Origin: DATBAK01 sp036787815
GTDB taxonomy: Bacteria > Actinomycetota > Acidimicrobiia > IMCC26256 > PALSA-610
Assembly (NCBI GenBank): GCA_036787815.1
Contig: DAIQOP010000039.1
Span: 1-19,325 of the forward strand
Reading direction: 5' to 3'
Length of the DNA stretch: 19,325 nucleotides
Made by a program: the position numbers and the translations under genes. The notes under the pieces were generated by a model. The model worked only from the letters and a program-made list of their open reading frames with translations, searched no databases and was not told the origin of the DNA. Shown here piece by piece: positions 6,546 to 13,518 of this stretch. The first letter of the stretch is position 1; every line of letters starts with the position of its first letter.

Positions 6546-6645
6546 NNNNNNNNNNNNNNNNNNNNNNNNNNNNNNNNNNNNNNNNNNNNNNNNNNNNNNN
6601 NNNNNNNNNNNNNNNNNNNNNNNNNNNNNNNNNNNNNNNNNNNNN
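6546..6645. other. Scaffold gap of 100 N
   Basis: Exactly 100 unknown bases, a conventional filler length, so the real distance is not known. It lies between the flavoprotein gene and the acyl-CoA synthetase gene. The 352 bp between those genes (6434-6785) otherwise hold only the 55-bp repeat, a weak regulatory-like site and the probable promoter region of the lipid operon; no further gene is seen. Confidence 0.99.
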
Positions 6646-6700
6646 TGTCGACGGCCCACACTGAACGGGTCGCAGTTCGAGGCGAGGGGCCGAACATGCG
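6646..6700 (+). repeat. 55-bp direct repeat, right copy at scaffold gap
   Basis: This copy is identical over all 55 bases to 6491-6545 and begins at the first base after the Ns. Sequence then continues as ggagtcgtgggcgcgagcc, which is unique in the window. Confidence 0.9.
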
Positions 6701-6785
6701 GGAGTCGTGGGCGCGAGCCATCAGATCCGGCTCATGGCGGCGGCCGAGCTTCGGGCCCACGAGCCTCCCGAGACCGAGGACCGCC

Positions 6786-8708
6786 ATGACGACGAACAGC
6801 GTCACGACCACCACGACGACGGCCACCACGACCTCGTCCGCCACCGACCACTCGAGCCTCTGGCCTCCCGGGGCGACGATCCTCGACATCCTCGTCGATC
6901 GCGTTCGCGACCAGGGAGGCCGCCCGGCGCTACGTGCCCGCGACGAACAACGGCACTGGCAGGTCACCACGTGGGCCGAGTTCGGCCGTCACATCGACGA
7001 GGTCGCGGCCGGGCTGCACCAGCTCGGCGTCGCCGCAGGCGACCGCGTCGCGATCCTGTCGGCCAATCGCGGCGAGTGGCAGGAAGCCGACCTCGGCATC
7101 CTCTCGCTCGGCGGGATCAGCGTTCCCGTGTACCCCACGAGCGCCGCACCGCAAGTGGCGTACATCCTCGCCGACTCCGGGAGCTCGATCTGCTTCGTCG
7201 AGACCGCCGAGCACCTGCATCGCGTGCTCCAGCAGCGCGACGAGCTCGCCGGGCTCCGTCACATCGTCGTGTTCAGCAACGGCATCACCGACGACATCGC
7301 GCTGAACGATCCGATCGTGCTGTCGTTCGAGCACCTGCGGGCTCTCGGTGCCCAGGCGCTCACTGCTGACGGCGAGATCGTCGCCCGGGCGCGCCGCGCG
7401 GTGCAACCCGACGACATCGCGACGCTCGTGTACACGAGCGGCACCACCGGGCCGCCCAAGGGCGCGGTGCTCACGCACGCCAACATCATGGCGACGCTGC
7501 GAGCGGTGACGCGCATCGTGCCGTTGTCGGTCGACGACCGCTTCCTCTCGTTCCTTCCGCTCAGCCACATCACGGAGCGGTCCGTGTCGCATTTCGGTCT
7601 GATCGCGGCCGGCGGGGAGACCTGGTTCGCGCGGTCGATCTCGACGGTCGCCGAAGACCTCGCCGAATGCCATCCGACGGTCTTCTTCGCGGTGCCGCGG
7701 GTGTGGGAGAAGTTCCGCGAGGGGGTCGAGGAGCAGGTCGCGCACGTCGCCGGAGCACGCGGCGTGCTCGCGCGCCGCTACCTGTCGCACGCGTTCGCCC
7801 GGGCACGGGAGCTCGAGGGTCTCGGCCTCATGCCCTTCCTCGAGAAGGTCGAATGGTTGGCGCTCGACCGGGTCGTCGGCGCAGCGCTCCGGCGTCAGCT
7901 CGGGCTCGACCGGGCGCGCATCGTCGTGTCGGGAGCGGCGCCGATCCACCCCGATCTCCTGCGCTGGTTCAGCGGCATCGGCCTGCCGATCGCCGAGGGC
8001 TACGGGCAGACCGAAGTGGCGCTGGTCACCACCCTCAACCCGACGCACTCGATCCACATCGGAACCGTCGGCCCCGCCGTACCCGGGGTGTCGGTTCGCA
8101 TCGCGCCAGACGGCGAAGTGCTCGTGAAGGGCGAGAACGTGTGCCGCGGCTACTGGCACAACGAGACCGGTACCCACGAGCTCATCGACGACGACGGCTG
8201 GCTGCACTCGGGCGACCTCGGTGCGCTCGACGATCACCGGTACCTGCGCATCACCGGCCGCAAGAAGGACCTCATCATCACCGCTCACGGTAAGAACATC
8301 TCACCGCAGAACCTCGAGACCGACCTCACCGCGAACGCGCTCGTCGGGCAGGCGATCGTCATCGGCGACGGTCGTCGCTACCTCACCGCGCTCCTCGCGC
8401 TCGACAGCGCAGCCGTCGAGCACTGGGCCGGCGACCACGGCAAAGGCACCGCCGGCATTGAAGCGCTCGCGCACGACCCGGACCTCCACGCCGAGATCGA
8501 CGCGATCGTGCGCGCCGCGAACGATCGCCACTCGCACGTCGAGCACATTCGCAAGTGGCGCATCCTGCCGAGCGAGCTCACGGTCGCGTCGGGCGAGCTC
8601 ACCCCCACCCTCAAGGTGAAGCGCAACATCGTGAACGAGCGGTTCGAAGACCTGATCACCGAGATGTACGCGGACGCGTCCGAGGACGTGCAGCCCGTCG
8701 CCGACTGA
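6786..8708 (+). CDS. Long-chain fatty-acid--CoA ligase (AMP-dependent synthetase)
   Basis: This 640-residue enzyme of the ANL superfamily activates long-chain fatty acids to acyl-CoA with ATP, at the membrane or in the cytoplasm. Motifs: P-loop YTSGTTGPPKGAVLTHAN (about 216-233), GYGQTE (about 405-410), the hinge region HSGDLG...LRITGRKKDLIITAHGKNISP (about 474-505) and the C-terminal lysine region LTPTLKVKRN. The length and the FAA1/FadD15-like ITGRKKD...GKNISP segment fit bacterial long-chain synthetases. The ATG at 6786 is chosen; GAGGA (6776-6780) precedes it, whereas the GTG at 6696 lies inside the 55-bp assembly duplication. The first 20 residues are strikingly Thr-rich (MTTNSVTTTTTTATTTSSAT). 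The gene is 21 bp from the WS/DGAT gene, so it likely supplies that enzyme with acyl-CoA. Confidence 0.92.
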   Translation: MTTNSVTTTTTTATTTSSATDHSSLWPPGATILDILVDRVRDQGGRPALRARDEQRHWQVTTWAEFGRHIDEVAAGLHQLGVAAGDRVAILSANRGEWQEADLGILSLGGISVPVYPTSAAPQVAYILADSGSSICFVETAEHLHRVLQQRDELAGLRHIVVFSNGITDDIALNDPIVLSFEHLRALGAQALTADGEIVARARRAVQPDDIATLVYTSGTTGPPKGAVLTHANIMATLRAVTRIVPLSVDDRFLSFLPLSHITERSVSHFGLIAAGGETWFARSISTVAEDLAECHPTVFFAVPRVWEKFREGVEEQVAHVAGARGVLARRYLSHAFARARELEGLGLMPFLEKVEWLALDRVVGAALRRQLGLDRARIVVSGAAPIHPDLLRWFSGIGLPIAEGYGQTEVALVTTLNPTHSIHIGTVGPAVPGVSVRIAPDGEVLVKGENVCRGYWHNETGTHELIDDDGWLHSGDLGALDDHRYLRITGRKKDLIITAHGKNISPQNLETDLTANALVGQAIVIGDGRRYLTALLALDSAAVEHWAGDHGKGTAGIEALAHDPDLHAEIDAIVRAANDRHSHVEHIRKWRILPSELTVASGELTPTLKVKRNIVNERFEDLITEMYADASEDVQPVAD

Positions 8709-8729
8709 GGCGCGGATCGGGAGGGAGCG

Positions 8730-10124
8730 ATGTCCGAGACCCAGCTCCGCCACATGAGCCAGAGCGACGCGTTCACCTGGTACATGGAACGCGATCCGCT
8801 GCTGCGGTCGACCGCGATCGTCGTGATGATGTTCGACCGCGCGCCCGACCACGCCCGCGTGCTCGCGCGCCTCGAACGAGCAAGCCGCATCGTTCCCGGG
8901 CTCCGCCACTGCCTGGTCGAGCCGCCGTGGCGGGTCGCGACGCCGGTGTGGACCGTCGATCCCGACTTCGACCTCTCGTGGCACGTGCGCCGCATCGCCG
9001 TCGCCGCGCCGGCCACGTTGGCGAGCGTCCTCGACTTCGCGCGCACCGAGGGCATGGGGAGCTTCGACGTCGCGCGGCCGCTGTGGACGTGGACCACGGT
9101 CGAAGGTCTCGAAGGCGGCCGCGCGGCAGGAGTGCTGAAGATCCACCACTCGCTCACCGACGGCATCGGTGGCGTGGAGTTGGCGAACCAACTGATGGAC
9201 TTCGAGCGCGACGCTCCCGACCCGCAGGACAACCCGAACGCACCGATCGCGCACCCGCTCGGATCTGCCGGCCTGCTCCTCGACGGGATGCGGTTCCAGG
9301 GGCTCCGCCTCGGTCGGGCCGCGCGCGACGCCGTCGCCGGAGCCCCGCGCCGCACCGCTCGGGTGCTGCGCCGGCCGGTTGCGGTGGCGAACGACGTGTG
9401 GAGCACCGCGGGGTCGATCTACCGAACGGTGCGCCCGATCACCGACACGCGCTCCACGGTCATGACGCGCCGGCGGCTCACGTGGCACTACGCCGTGTTC
9501 GATCTTCCCCTCGACGACTTGAAGCGCGCAGGAAAGGCCGCGGGCGGTTCGCTCAACGACGCGTTCCTCGCCGGCATCGCGTGCGGGCTGGAGCGCTACC
9601 ACGAGTCGTACGGCGCCAAACCCGAGTCGCTCCGCGTCACGATGCCGATCAGCGTGCGGGTCGCCAGTGACCCGCCCGGCGGGAACCGCATCACCTTGAT
9701 GCGCTTCGACGTGCCGACTGCTCCGTGCACCGCGGTCGAGCGGATGCACCTGATCCACGCGCGCGCCGACGCGTCGCGGCGGGAGCCGGCCATCCCGCTC
9801 ACGAACACGATCGCCGAGGTGCTCAACCTCCTGCCGACCTCGGTCGTCGGAGGCATGCTCAAGCACGTCGACTTCCTCGCGAGCAACGTGCCCGGGCTCG
9901 ACGTCCCCTTCTACCTCGGCGGTGCCCAGGTGCTGCAGATCTATCCGTTCGGACCGACGATCGGCGCCGCGCTGAACGTCACGCTGATCTCCTACGGGGC
10001 GACGTGCCACCTCGGCGTCAATTGCGACACCGGAGCCGTCCTCGATCCCGACCGGCTCGTCGAATCGCTGCACGAGGGCTTCGACGACGTGCTCGCCGCC
10101 GGGAGAGACCCGGCGACCCGCTAG
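8730..10124 (+). CDS. Wax ester synthase/acyl-CoA:diacylglycerol acyltransferase (WS/DGAT)
   Basis: This 464-residue membrane-associated acyltransferase joins acyl-CoA to diacylglycerol or a fatty alcohol, making triacylglycerol or wax ester storage lipid. The active-site motif HHSLTDG (H139, H140, D144) matches HHxxxDG. The N-terminal MSQSDAFTWYMERD and the C-terminal SNVPGLDVPFYLGGAQVLQIYPFGP (conserved as NVPGP...GA in the family) are typical, as is the length. A strong Shine-Dalgarno sequence (GGGAGGGAG, 8719-8727) precedes the ATG. The gene forms an operon with the upstream acyl-CoA synthetase, and a small hairpin follows the stop. Such genes are abundant in lipid-storing actinobacteria. 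Which acceptor is preferred cannot be read from the sequence. Confidence 0.93.
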   Translation: MSETQLRHMSQSDAFTWYMERDPLLRSTAIVVMMFDRAPDHARVLARLERASRIVPGLRHCLVEPPWRVATPVWTVDPDFDLSWHVRRIAVAAPATLASVLDFARTEGMGSFDVARPLWTWTTVEGLEGGRAAGVLKIHHSLTDGIGGVELANQLMDFERDAPDPQDNPNAPIAHPLGSAGLLLDGMRFQGLRLGRAARDAVAGAPRRTARVLRRPVAVANDVWSTAGSIYRTVRPITDTRSTVMTRRRLTWHYAVFDLPLDDLKRAGKAAGGSLNDAFLAGIACGLERYHESYGAKPESLRVTMPISVRVASDPPGGNRITLMRFDVPTAPCTAVERMHLIHARADASRREPAIPLTNTIAEVLNLLPTSVVGGMLKHVDFLASNVPGLDVPFYLGGAQVLQIYPFGPTIGAALNVTLISYGATCHLGVNCDTGAVLDPDRLVESLHEGFDDVLAAGRDPATR

Positions 10125-10138
10125 CTGACCCGTTCCGG

Positions 10139-10156
10139 GCCGAACGGTCGTTCGGC
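10139..10156 (+). terminator. Short hairpin after the WS/DGAT gene
   Basis: GCCGAAC (10139-10145), loop GGTC, GTTCGGC (10150-10156) form a perfect 7-bp stem 14 bp after the stop. There is no T-tract. It is a plausible but modest terminator for the lipid operon. Confidence 0.45.
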
Positions 10157-10269
10157 AGGTGACCTACGGATGCCGTGCCCGGGTCTGCAGGCCCTAGGAG
10201 CCGTGGCCCCGATCCCGGAGACTGAACCACGACCGGCCCGCCACTGGGCCGCCGTATTTGGGGGTCACT

Positions 10270-10875
10270 GTGAGACGTCAAACACTCGACAAGTTCTTCG
10301 TGGTCGGCGGGCTGGCGCTTGCTGCGCTCATCGCCGTGCTCGGAGTCGTATTGAACTCGAACGCGAACTTCGCGAACAACTACGTGCACAATCAGCTATC
10401 GGCACAGAAGATCACGTTCACGCCCGCGCAGGGCCTCGCGCCGGCGGAGAAGGAGGCCAAGTGTCTCGTCTCCAACGCGGGCAAGCCGCTCAGCAGTGGC
10501 AAGCAGGCCGAGTGCTACGCGAACCGCTACATCGCCCTGCACCTGAGTGAGGTCAACAACGGCAAGACCTACTCGGAGACGAGCGGTGTTGCCCGTGCGG
10601 CCCGGGCCGCCGCCGACGCGGCGACCGCGAGCCACGCGGCGAACGCGACCGACCTCAACACGAAGGCGACCGTGCTCGACGGCCAGGTGCAGACGCTGTT
10701 CCGCGGCGAGACGCTGCGCGGACTGCTGCTCACCTCGTACGGCTTCAGTGAGTTCGGGCGCAAGGCCGGACAGGCCGCCACGGTTGCGTTCCTGGCGGCG
10801 TTCGTGCTGCTGCTCGCCTCGATCGCCGGCCTCGTCCACGCACTGCGGACACCGAAGACGGCAGTCGTCGAGTAG
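10270..10875 (+). CDS. Membrane protein of unknown function with two transmembrane segments
   Basis: This 201-residue protein is not matched to any characterised family. It has an N-terminal membrane segment (about 9-28, FFVVGGLALAALIAVLGVV), an extracytoplasmic middle part with two cysteines (C65, C82) that could form a disulfide, an Ala-rich helical stretch (about 107-130), and a second membrane segment near the end (about 167-190). The N-terminal FANNYVHNQLSAQKITF is a pattern I associate with a widespread actinobacterial hypothetical family. The GTG at 10270 is chosen because GGGGG (10260-10264) is well placed as Shine-Dalgarno; a TTG at 10258 is the alternative. A strong hairpin follows, so it is probably a single-gene transcript. 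The predicted topology is both ends inside. Confidence 0.8.
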   Translation: MRRQTLDKFFVVGGLALAALIAVLGVVLNSNANFANNYVHNQLSAQKITFTPAQGLAPAEKEAKCLVSNAGKPLSSGKQAECYANRYIALHLSEVNNGKTYSETSGVARAARAAADAATASHAANATDLNTKATVLDGQVQTLFRGETLRGLLLTSYGFSEFGRKAGQAATVAFLAAFVLLLASIAGLVHALRTPKTAVVE

Positions 10876-10908
10876 CGCCGCACGAGCGGGCAACAGCAGT
10901 AGTCGAGC

Positions 10909-10940
10909 GGGTCCCGCTTCAGAAACCTGAGGCGGGACCC
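10909..10940 (+). terminator. Strong hairpin terminator
   Basis: GGGTCCCGCTTCAG (10909-10922), loop AAAC, and CTGAGGCGGGACCC (10927-10940) form a 14-bp stem with one G-T wobble, 33 bp after the membrane protein stop. There is no clean T-tract, as is common for terminators in GC-rich actinobacteria. Confidence 0.8.
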
Positions 10941-11077
10941 CTTCGCGAGCGAGTCACGCGAATCGAACGTCCTTCTCATTCACGACAAGTCTTCTGCAAA
11001 TCTCGAGGGCATCGCGCACGCGCAGGCTTGAGCGCATCTTGTGTCGCGAATGGGTCGGACTTCACGAACGCTTCGCG

Positions 11078-11269
11078 ATGATTGACGGCATGATCATCAT
11101 GCTCGGCGCCATCGGCTTGTTCACCTTCGTCTGCGCGCTCGCACTGGTCGCCGGGGGCAAGGTCGACATCCAGACCGCGGTGACCTTCGCGCGCGAGAAC
11201 GACGAGCTCTCGCGGGTACTCAGGCGGGCCGAGGTCGACAGCGCCCTCGAGGAGCCGGGTACCCGGTAG
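11078..11269 (+). CDS. Small membrane protein, hypothetical
   Basis: This predicted 63-residue protein starts MIDGMIIMLGAIGLFTFVCALALVAGG, a single transmembrane helix at the N-terminus, followed by a charged cytoplasmic tail (ARENDELSRVLRRAEVD). The start could be the ATG at 11078 or the one at 11090; neither has a good Shine-Dalgarno sequence. It ends 6 bp from the convergent dioxygenase stop. The 200 bp before it hold the terminator hairpin and a stretch of lower GC content that could contain its promoter. I do not recognise the family; the membrane helix and compositional switch to a charged tail favour a real gene, but the evidence is modest. Confidence 0.5.
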   Translation: MIDGMIIMLGAIGLFTFVCALALVAGGKVDIQTAVTFARENDELSRVLRRAEVDSALEEPGTR

Positions 11270-11275
11270 CCGAGG

Positions 11276-12166
11276 TCACCCGCGACCGGCGGGAGCCGCT
11301 CCCGCGACGGTCGTGCGGTGCATCGCGCGACGGTGGCCCCGGACATCGGCGATCACCATGTGCTGCACGCAGCGGTTGTCCCAGAACGCGACGTCGCCGA
11401 CCTCCCACCGCCAGCGGCAGGAGAACGCCGGTTGGGTGGAGTGCGCGAACAGGAAGTCGGCGAGCAGCCTCGACTCGTGCGGCCACCAACCGTCGAATCC
11501 GAGCGTGTACTGGGCGTTGACGAAGAGCGCCTCGCGACCGGTCTCCTCGTGCACCCTGACCGCCGGATGCAGCTGCACACGATTCGCCTCGTCGCCGGTC
11601 TGCACCGTCATGCCGACGAACTGGTCGTGCACCGCCTGCATCTTCGGCGAGTAGGCATCGCGTGCGCTGTGCACCGCGCGGAGGCCCCGCAGCGTCTGCT
11701 GCAGGCCCGGCGACAGTGTCTCGAACGCGAGGTACTGGTTCGCCCAGAGCGTGTCGCCACCGCAGGGCGGAACCTCGAGCGCGTGGAGGATCGAGCCCAT
11801 CGGCGGTTCGGCGAGGAACGAGAAGTCGCTGTGCCAGATCCCCCCGAACGTGAACCCCTGATGCTCCGATGCCTCGCGCACGACCGCGATCACCTCCGGG
11901 TGATCGGCGATCGGTTGGACGAACGGCACCGGGCTGGACGGCCCGAAGCGGCGGCTGAACGCAACCTGCTGCTCCGGAGTGAGCGACTGCCCGCGAGCGA
12001 ACACGACACCGTGATCGAGGATCGCGCGCCGGATCTCGGCGATCACCGCGTCGGGGAGGGCGCCCGAGAGGTCGACGCCGCGGATCACCGCGCCGCACGC
12101 CGGCGCCCACGGCTCCACGTCGATGTGCTCGTACGGCGCGCCTGCGCGTGCAGCGGCAACGGTCAC
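11276..12166 (-). CDS. TauD/TfdA-family Fe(II)/2-oxoglutarate-dependent dioxygenase
   Basis: This 296-residue non-heme iron oxygenase couples 2-oxoglutarate decarboxylation to substrate hydroxylation in the cytoplasm. The iron-binding triad is visible as H112-x-D114 (WHSDFSF) and the distal H269 (DNRCVQH); the 2-oxoglutarate-binding arginine is R280 or R284 (GHRRAMHR). Other family marks are PPMGSILHA, GGDTLWANQY, ALFVN and RWRWEVGDVAFWDNR. Members act on taurine, alkyl sulfates, 2,4-D-like aryloxyacids and related acids; the substrate here is not predictable. It lies 87 bp downstream of the protease gene on the same strand, but a strong hairpin stands between them, so it may have its own promoter. 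No sulfonate transporter genes are near, which argues against a simple taurine operon. Confidence 0.9.
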   Translation of the reverse strand: MTVAAARAGAPYEHIDVEPWAPACGAVIRGVDLSGALPDAVIAEIRRAILDHGVVFARGQSLTPEQQVAFSRRFGPSSPVPFVQPIADHPEVIAVVREASEHQGFTFGGIWHSDFSFLAEPPMGSILHALEVPPCGGDTLWANQYLAFETLSPGLQQTLRGLRAVHSARDAYSPKMQAVHDQFVGMTVQTGDEANRVQLHPAVRVHEETGREALFVNAQYTLGFDGWWPHESRLLADFLFAHSTQPAFSCRWRWEVGDVAFWDNRCVQHMVIADVRGHRRAMHRTTVAGAAPAGRG

Positions 12167-12194
12167 GGCGCGGATCCTACGGGTGGCGCGCCGA

Positions 12195-12233
12195 GGGTGC
12201 CGGTGAAGGCGCGTGACGCCCTCACCGGCACCC
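12195..12233 (-). terminator. Strong hairpin after the serine protease gene
   Basis: GGGTGCCGGTGA (12195-12206) pairs perfectly with TCACCGGCACCC (12222-12233), with an inner GGCG/CGCC stem and a CGTGA loop. It begins 20 bp beyond the protease stop on the minus strand. No T-tract follows. Confidence 0.75.
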
Positions 12234-12253
12234 GTTCGGCCACGCTCGGCAGA

Positions 12254-13363
12254 TCAGCAGCTCGCGGCTCCGAAGCAGCGGACCAGGTTCGAGGTGGAGT
12301 CCTGGTACGGCGAGTACATGGCCAGAGGCTGGCTGTTGTACTTGTAGTCGTTGTGCCCATTGACGTAACCGGTGCCGAGTTCGCTCCAACCCATGAACCA
12401 GGCACCACCGCTCGAACCGCCGGTCATGGGGTTCCCGATACCGATTGGGTACGGCCGGGCGCCACCGATGCCGGTGTCGAGCACGGCCGACGCCCCGAGG
12501 TCGGTCACCTGGAGGGTGCCGTCGTACGGCGATGCCGCGGGGTACCCGAAGGCGACGAACTGCTGGTCGGTGCTCTGGTTCCACGCGAACCCGGCCCAGC
12601 CGGTGCGGTTTCCGAGGATCTGGCCCTTCGCGTTCGGGTTCATGAGGAGCGCGGCCTCGTCTTCGCTGAGGTCGCGGTTGTAGTACCAAGCCGTCGTGGT
12701 CTCCCACGTGCCGTTCCACGTGAACACACCGAGCGGGTTGACCGCCCTGCCGATCTTGGTGCCGTTGTAGGCCGGCACGAACTCGAAGAACGTGTCGAGG
12801 GCCTGGTCGTTGACCTCGGTGTTGACGAGACAGTGGCCGGCGGTCCACACCTCGTTCTCGTTGCCCGTGCCGTTCACTGACGGAACGACGGTGCCCGAGC
12901 ACACGTAGTTACCGCCGTCGTTGGTGAAGAAGATCTTGCCGTTCACCGCCCACGGGTACTTCTTGTAGTAGCCCCCGGGTACGTTCCAGCTCGAGTACGG
13001 GAAAGGGTACGTGAACGCGTCGGGGGTCACGCCCGCGATGCGCCCGGCCAAGCCGGCGGCGGCTGGTGTGCTACCCGCGACCGCGCCCGGCTTCCCCGCG
13101 TGCACCTCGTGCAGGCGCGAGGTGACCGGCGTCTTCGCGATCACGATGTCGACGTTCTTGGCCGAGGCCATGCGCGCCGGCGTCCAGTAGGCCTGGATCG
13201 CCTTCGCGTCCACCTTGACCCTGCCGCCGATCACCGCCCCCGAAGCCGACGCCCGCGCGCTGCGGGCCGGAGCCGCCGACGCCAACGCGCTGGGCGCGAG
13301 TGACGCCAACAACAATCCGGCGGCCGACGCCGCCAACGTGACCAGCAATCTCGAACGTGTCAT
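12254..13363 (-). CDS. Secreted trypsin-like serine protease
   Basis: This 369-residue protein has a clear Sec signal peptide (MTRSRLLVTL then a hydrophobic Ala/Leu core to about 30, cleavage near ALASAAPA). A propeptide-like region (about 34-120) precedes the chymotrypsin-fold domain. The catalytic residues seen are H177 in WTAGHC and S318 in TGGSSGGAW; the aspartate is probably D235 in SEDEAALL. C155-C178 fits the conserved disulfide next to the His, and C363/C369 could form another. It resembles V8/glutamyl-endopeptidase-type or general extracellular actinobacterial proteases. The start is firm: AGGAGGGG lies 5 bp before the ATG. A promoter with a palindromic operator candidate lies upstream. 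Cleavage specificity cannot be told. Confidence 0.88.
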   Translation of the reverse strand: MTRSRLLVTLAASAAGLLLASLAPSALASAAPARSARASASGAVIGGRVKVDAKAIQAYWTPARMASAKNVDIVIAKTPVTSRLHEVHAGKPGAVAGSTPAAAGLAGRIAGVTPDAFTYPFPYSSWNVPGGYYKKYPWAVNGKIFFTNDGGNYVCSGTVVPSVNGTGNENEVWTAGHCLVNTEVNDQALDTFFEFVPAYNGTKIGRAVNPLGVFTWNGTWETTTAWYYNRDLSEDEAALLMNPNAKGQILGNRTGWAGFAWNQSTDQQFVAFGYPAASPYDGTLQVTDLGASAVLDTGIGGARPYPIGIGNPMTGGSSGGAWFMGWSELGTGYVNGHNDYKYNSQPLAMYSPYQDSTSNLVRCFGAASC

Positions 13364-13410
13364 CCGACCCCTCCTGATGATCTCCGACTGGTGCTCGCCC
13401 GACCGGGGAA

Positions 13411-13440
13411 TTTATACGTGGTGCTGTGACAGCACAACGA
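13411..13440 (-). promoter_or_regulatory. Promoter and operator candidate of the protease gene
   Basis: On the minus strand, TATAAA (complement of 13411-13416) lies 47 bp before the ATG as a -10 element. Just upstream is a perfect 15-bp palindrome, GTGCTGTGACAGCAC (13421-13435, centre 13428), which fills the spacer between the -10 and a weak -35 (TCGTTG, complement of 13435-13440). An AT-rich hexamer is conspicuous in such GC-rich DNA. A repressor bound here would block RNA polymerase; this is inference from position and symmetry. Confidence 0.6.
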
Positions 13441-13518
13441 TGCCCGGGCGATCGCACGAAACGGGCGCAACGAGGTTGTCCTCTGTCGCCCACACGAGCA
13501 GCAGCCGCAACACTGAAC

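Noticed and set aside
6491..6700. Terminal repeats of a mobile element
   Set aside because: The two 55-bp copies are direct, end exactly at the Ns and have the length of an assembler k-mer; no transposase is present.
8301..10073. Minus-strand open frame of 590 codons opposite the acyl-CoA synthetase and WS/DGAT
   Set aside because: It is a shadow of two clearly recognised genes, spans both of them, and has no domain of its own.
10876..11077. tRNA or small RNA gene between the two hypothetical membrane proteins
   Set aside because: Apart from the terminator hairpin, no cloverleaf or other conserved RNA pattern could be found by eye.
11318..12880. Plus-strand open frame of 520 codons opposite the dioxygenase and protease
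   Set aside because: It is a shadow frame across two real genes and the hairpin between them.
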